DNA from: DASRAU01 sp035638075
GTDB taxonomy: Bacteria > Acidobacteriota > Polarisedimenticolia > Gp22-AA2
Assembly: GCA_035638075.1 (NCBI GenBank)
Contig: DASRAU010000026.1
Span: 1-64,000 of the forward strand
Direction of reading: 5' to 3'
Length of the DNA: 64,000 bases
The translations under genes were made by a program, and so were the position numbers. Under the pieces are notes generated by a model. That model saw nothing but the letters and a program-made list of their open reading frames with translations, did not search any database and had not been told where the DNA came from. Positions 60,952 through 64,000 of this stretch are shown here, piece after piece. Within the stretch, counting starts at the first letter, position 1. Every line of letters begins with the position of its first letter.

Positions 60952-61563
60952 ATGGTCGATCGCCTGCGCGCGCAGGGGATCCCGGACGGCCCGATCCTCA
61001 CCGCGTTCGGCGAGGTGCCGCGGCACCTGTTCGTGGACGAGGCGCTGAGCGCCCGCGCCTACGGGGACGAGGCGCTGCCCCTGGGCTGCGGGCAGACGCT
61101 GTCCCATCCGGCCATCGTCGCGCGCATGATCGGACGGCTGGGCATCGAAGCGGGGGACCGCGTGCTCGAGGTGGGGACCGGCTCCGGCTACGAGGCGGCG
61201 ATCCTCCGGCGCCTGGGCTGCGAGGTGTTCACCGTCGAGCGGCTCGAGCCGCTCCTCGAGCGGGCGCGCGCCAACTGGGAGCGCGCCGGCATCGCGGGCG
61301 TGAACGCCCGGGCCGGCGACGGCAGCGCCGGCTGGCCTGAGGAGGCCCCCTTCGCGGGGATCGTCGTCAGCGCCGCGGCGCCGCGCGTGCCGCGCACCCT
61401 CCTCGATCAGCTCCCGGTCGGGCGGCGGCTGGTCGTCCCGGTCGGCAGCGCCTTCCAGCAGAAGGTGCGCACGCTCGTCCGCACCGAGGCCGGCGCCGAG
61501 GTGGAGGACGGAGAGGACTGCCGCTTCGTGCGCCTCATCGGCGCCCATGGGTTCGCCGAATGA
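60952..61563 (+). CDS. pcm: Protein-L-isoaspartate O-methyltransferase
   Basis: 203 aa. VPRHLFVDEAL, GQTLSHPAIVARM (catalytic Ser), SAM site VLEVGTGSGYEAAIL, and QLPVGRRLVVPVG. Repairs isoaspartyl residues. ATG 60952 chosen; the frame extends upstream to the surE stop, so a rare CTG start there is possible. Confidence 0.93.
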   Translation: MVDRLRAQGIPDGPILTAFGEVPRHLFVDEALSARAYGDEALPLGCGQTLSHPAIVARMIGRLGIEAGDRVLEVGTGSGYEAAILRRLGCEVFTVERLEPLLERARANWERAGIAGVNARAGDGSAGWPEEAPFAGIVVSAAAPRVPRTLLDQLPVGRRLVVPVGSAFQQKVRTLVRTEAGAEVEDGEDCRFVRLIGAHGFAE

Positions 61564-62696
61564 GCGCGCCGCAGCCGCCGACCTGGGTCGACACCGAGCA
61601 GGGCCTCGCCGACGCGGCGGCGAAGCTGGCCCGGGCCGAGGCCCTGGCGGTGGACACCGAGGCCGACTCGTTCTACCACTACTTCCACAAGTGCTGCCTC
61701 ATCCAGGTCTCGGACGGGCATGAGTCCTGGCTCATCGACTCGATCGCCCTCAAGGATCTGACGGCGCTCGCGCCGGTGCTCCACGGCGCGCCGTCGAGCA
61801 AAGTGCTGCACGCGGCCGAGCAGGACGTGCTCTACCTGCGCCGGGATTTCGGCCTCGAGGTGCGCCCGCTCTTCGACACGATGATCGCCGCGCAGATCCT
61901 CGGCAAGAAATCGGTCGGTCTGGCCGGGCTCCTGCAGGAGTACTTCGCCGTGACCCTCGACAAGGGGTGCCAGCGGGACGACTGGTCGCGCCGGCCGCTC
62001 ACCGACCGGCAGCGCGCCTATGCGGCCGAGGACGTCATGCACCTCATCCGGCTGCAGCACGTGCTCGAAGGCGACCTGCGCGAGCGGGGCCGGCTGGAGT
62101 GGGCCCGCGAGGAGTTCGAGCACATCGCCCGCCGGTCGTGGCCGCCGCGTTCGTTCGACCCGGACGACTTCTGGGGCATCAAGGGGGCGCGCGATCTGGA
62201 GCCCACGGCCGCCGCCGCGCTCAAGGAGCTGACCGCGATGCGCGACGAGCGGGCCCGCAACGCCGACGTGCCGCCGTTCCGCATCGTCTCGGACGAAACG
62301 CTCCTGGCGCTGGCGCGCCGCCTGCCGAAGGCCGCGGCCGACCTCGACGGCCTGAAGGGATTCACGCCGCTCGTGCGGCGCCGCATCGGGCCGCTGGTGC
62401 TCGACGCGGTGGCGCGGGCGATGGCCGTCCCCGAGGGGGAGCGGCCGAAGCCGCCGAAAGGGCAGGGGCGGCGGCGCACCACCGCCTTCCGCGTGCGCGT
62501 GGAGCGCCTGCGCGCCTGGCGGCGCGAGCGCGCCGCGGAGCTCGGGCTCGATCCCGGGGTCCTCTTCCCGCAATCCACCCTCGACGCGCTCGCCGATCGC
62601 GGCATGGCCGCCCTCGACGGCGGGGATCCGATCCCGGGGCTGCGCCGCTGGCGGCGGGCCATCCTCGACCCGGACGCGGCGCGCCTGCTGGCGTAA
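61560..62696 (+). CDS. rnd: Ribonuclease D
   Basis: 378 aa 3'-5' exonuclease for tRNA maturation. DEDD motifs: VDTEAD, HAAEQDVLYLR, and YAAEDVMHL. One or two HRDC domains follow (~205-375). ATGA overlap with pcm. Confidence 0.92.
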   Translation: MSAPQPPTWVDTEQGLADAAAKLARAEALAVDTEADSFYHYFHKCCLIQVSDGHESWLIDSIALKDLTALAPVLHGAPSSKVLHAAEQDVLYLRRDFGLEVRPLFDTMIAAQILGKKSVGLAGLLQEYFAVTLDKGCQRDDWSRRPLTDRQRAYAAEDVMHLIRLQHVLEGDLRERGRLEWAREEFEHIARRSWPPRSFDPDDFWGIKGARDLEPTAAAALKELTAMRDERARNADVPPFRIVSDETLLALARRLPKAAADLDGLKGFTPLVRRRIGPLVLDAVARAMAVPEGERPKPPKGQGRRRTTAFRVRVERLRAWRRERAAELGLDPGVLFPQSTLDALADRGMAALDGGDPIPGLRRWRRAILDPDAARLLA

Positions 62697-62702
62697 GCAT
62701 CC

Positions 62703-63767
62703 ATGTCCCTCGCGCCGCTCGCCGCCCGCCTGCGGCAGCGCGCCGCCGAGATCGGCCTCGGCCCCCTCGGGTTCGCGCGCATCGGTCCGTCGGCTCACGC
62801 CGCGGCGCTTCACGACTGGCTGGCGCGCGGCCGCGGCGCCGGCATGACCTGGTGGATGGAGCGCACGGCGAAGGACAGCGTCGACCTGACCGTGCGCTTC
62901 CCGTGGGCCCGGACCGCCATCGTCGTGGCCCAGCCCTATCTGCCGTATGCCGGCGATCGCCATGAGCAGGAGGGGCTCGTCCCGCATGTCGCCCGCTACG
63001 CCCTCGGACCCGACTATCACGTGACGCTCCTCGAGCGTCTCGAAGCGCTCGAAGCGTTCCTGCGGCGTGAGGCGCCCGGGGTTGAGAGCCGCGCCTACGT
63101 GGACACCGGCGCGATTCTCGAGCGCGAGCTGGCCGCGCGTGCCGGGCTCGGCTGGTTCGGAAAGAGCACGAACCTGATCCGGGACGGAGGGCCTTCCTGG
63201 TTCCTGATCGGCGAGATCCTCACGAGCCTCGATCTCGAGCCGGGAACGCCGATCGAGGATCGTTGCGGCACCTGCACGGCCTGCATCGACGACTGCCCGA
63301 CGGGGGCGATTCTCGAACCATACGTCGTGGACTCGAACCGCTGCATCTCCTACCTGACCATCGAGCTGAAGGGAAACCTCGGCCCGGGATCGGCAGGGGA
63401 TCTCGGGGACTGGGTCTTCGGCTGCGACGTCTGCCAGGAGGTCTGCCCCTGGAACCACAAGGCGGAGCCCGTGGCCGACCCGGCCTTCCTTCCGGGGAGG
63501 GTGTTGCGCGAGACGACCCTCGCCGACCTGCTGCGGCTGGACGAAACGGCTTTCGAGACCCGCTTCGAAGGCACCCCTTTCGAGCGCCCGGGGCGGCGCG
63601 GCGTGCTGCGGAACGCCCTCGCCGTGGCGGCCAACATCTCCGACGAGGCCGCCCTCGGCGCCGCCGAGGGCCTGCTCAAAGACCCCGATCCCGTCCTCCG
63701 CGACGCGGCGGACGAGGCGCTTCGGAGGGCGCGCGGCCCGCGCAACCCCCGTCAATCCGAGGTTTGA
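62703..63767 (+). CDS. queG: Epoxyqueuosine reductase
   Basis: 354 aa cobalamin-dependent iron-sulfur enzyme for the last step of queuosine synthesis. Two 4Fe-4S motifs: CGTCTACIDDCPTGAI and CDVCQEVCPWN. YVDTGAILERELAARAGLGWFGK is typical. The TGA lies in the promoter of the next tRNA. Confidence 0.94.
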   Translation: MSLAPLAARLRQRAAEIGLGPLGFARIGPSAHAAALHDWLARGRGAGMTWWMERTAKDSVDLTVRFPWARTAIVVAQPYLPYAGDRHEQEGLVPHVARYALGPDYHVTLLERLEALEAFLRREAPGVESRAYVDTGAILERELAARAGLGWFGKSTNLIRDGGPSWFLIGEILTSLDLEPGTPIEDRCGTCTACIDDCPTGAILEPYVVDSNRCISYLTIELKGNLGPGSAGDLGDWVFGCDVCQEVCPWNHKAEPVADPAFLPGRVLRETTLADLLRLDETAFETRFEGTPFERPGRRGVLRNALAVAANISDEAALGAAEGLLKDPDPVLRDAADEALRRARGPRNPRQSEV

Positions 63768-63793
63768 CGCAAAGGAAATGGGCGTGCTATAAG
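63764..63793 (+). promoter_or_regulatory. Promoter of tRNA-Pro(CGG)
   Basis: TTGACG (63764-63769), 18-bp spacer, extended -10 TGC-TATAAG (63788-63793), 21 bases before the tRNA and overlapping the queG stop. Confidence 0.65.
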
Positions 63794-63813
63794 GGCGCCT
63801 CGCTCAAGCAAGG

Positions 63814-63891
<78 letters not shown>

Positions 63892-63903
63892 TGCCGGGAC
63901 CCC

Positions 63904-64000
63904 ATGACGGCGAAACGCCTGCTGATTCGAGGCATCGTTCAGGGGGTCGGCTTCCGTTATTTCGCCGAGCGGGCGGCCCGGCACCGCGGCCTGCGAGGCT
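63904..64000 (+). CDS. acyP: Acylphosphatase (5' part, runs off the window)
   Basis: 32 codons visible: IRGIVQGVGFRYFAERAAR, the acylphosphatase signature with the phosphate-binding Arg in GFRYF. Could also be the N-terminus of a HypF-like protein, which begins with the same domain. Starts 12 bp after the tRNA. Confidence 0.75.
   Translation, partial: MTAKRLLIRGIVQGVGFRYFAERAARHRGLRG

Overview
This is a very GC-rich, gene-dense bacterial chromosome segment made up mostly of housekeeping genes. Short intergenic gaps, ATGA/GTGA/TGATG stop-start overlaps and frequent GTG/TTG starts are the rule. The outer-membrane and lipoprotein genes (LolB-like lipoprotein, EnvC-like activator, a small OM barrel, a TonB-receptor remnant) point to a diderm. 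Two-subunit GlyQS, PPDK, DUF4388 proteins and many TPR/kinase proteins would suit an Acidobacteriota-like or other deep-branching Gram-negative lineage. That placement is inference; no marker here settles it. I see no phage, IS element, integrase or CRISPR array.

Layout. 0.2-3.3 kb: divergent TrmH/SpoU methyltransferase and TsaC, and an orphan peptide-binding lipoprotein whose frame runs antisense through tsaC. 3.4-8.2 kb: a phosphodiesterase with two inserted membrane helices, an EnvC-like activator, and an S41 protease homologue lacking its catalytic dyad. 8.4-17.2 kb: Ser/Thr kinase, TPR protein, LolB-like lipoprotein, ispE, tRNA-Gln, prs, rplY, pth, rpsF, rpsR, rplI. 17.2-21 kb: small membrane proteins, an IPMDH/ICDH-family enzyme, a PQQ-propeller protein. 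21-37.3 kb: translation and genome maintenance (hisS, aspS, phoH, ybeY, era, recO, glyQS, ppdK, a RimK-like ligase, an AstE-like deacylase, mutL). 37.4-46.4 kb: lytic transglycosylase, TPR protein, then a four-gene signalling cluster (sigma54 activator, membrane hybrid kinase, receiver-kinase, DUF4388/J-like/TPR protein) followed by the last ~60 codons of a TonB-receptor-like gene. 46.4-52.6 kb: fatty-acid synthesis operon (yceD, rpmF, plsX, fabH, fabD, fabG, acpP, fabF). 52.6-58 kb: an archaeal-type (type II) GAPDH homologue, rapZ, a cupin, a MerR regulator, kbl-tdh. 58-64 kb: OM barrel, PAP2 phosphatase, two tRNA-Pro genes flanking surE-pcm-rnd-queG, and the start of an acylphosphatase.

Most striking are: recurring -10 boxes only 6-13 bases before start codons (probably leaderless mRNAs); an EnvC homologue paired with an S41 pseudoprotease; the RimK-like ligase/AstE-like deacylase pair translated from the end of ppdK; the sigma54-linked signalling cluster; and a type II GAPDH in a bacterial context.
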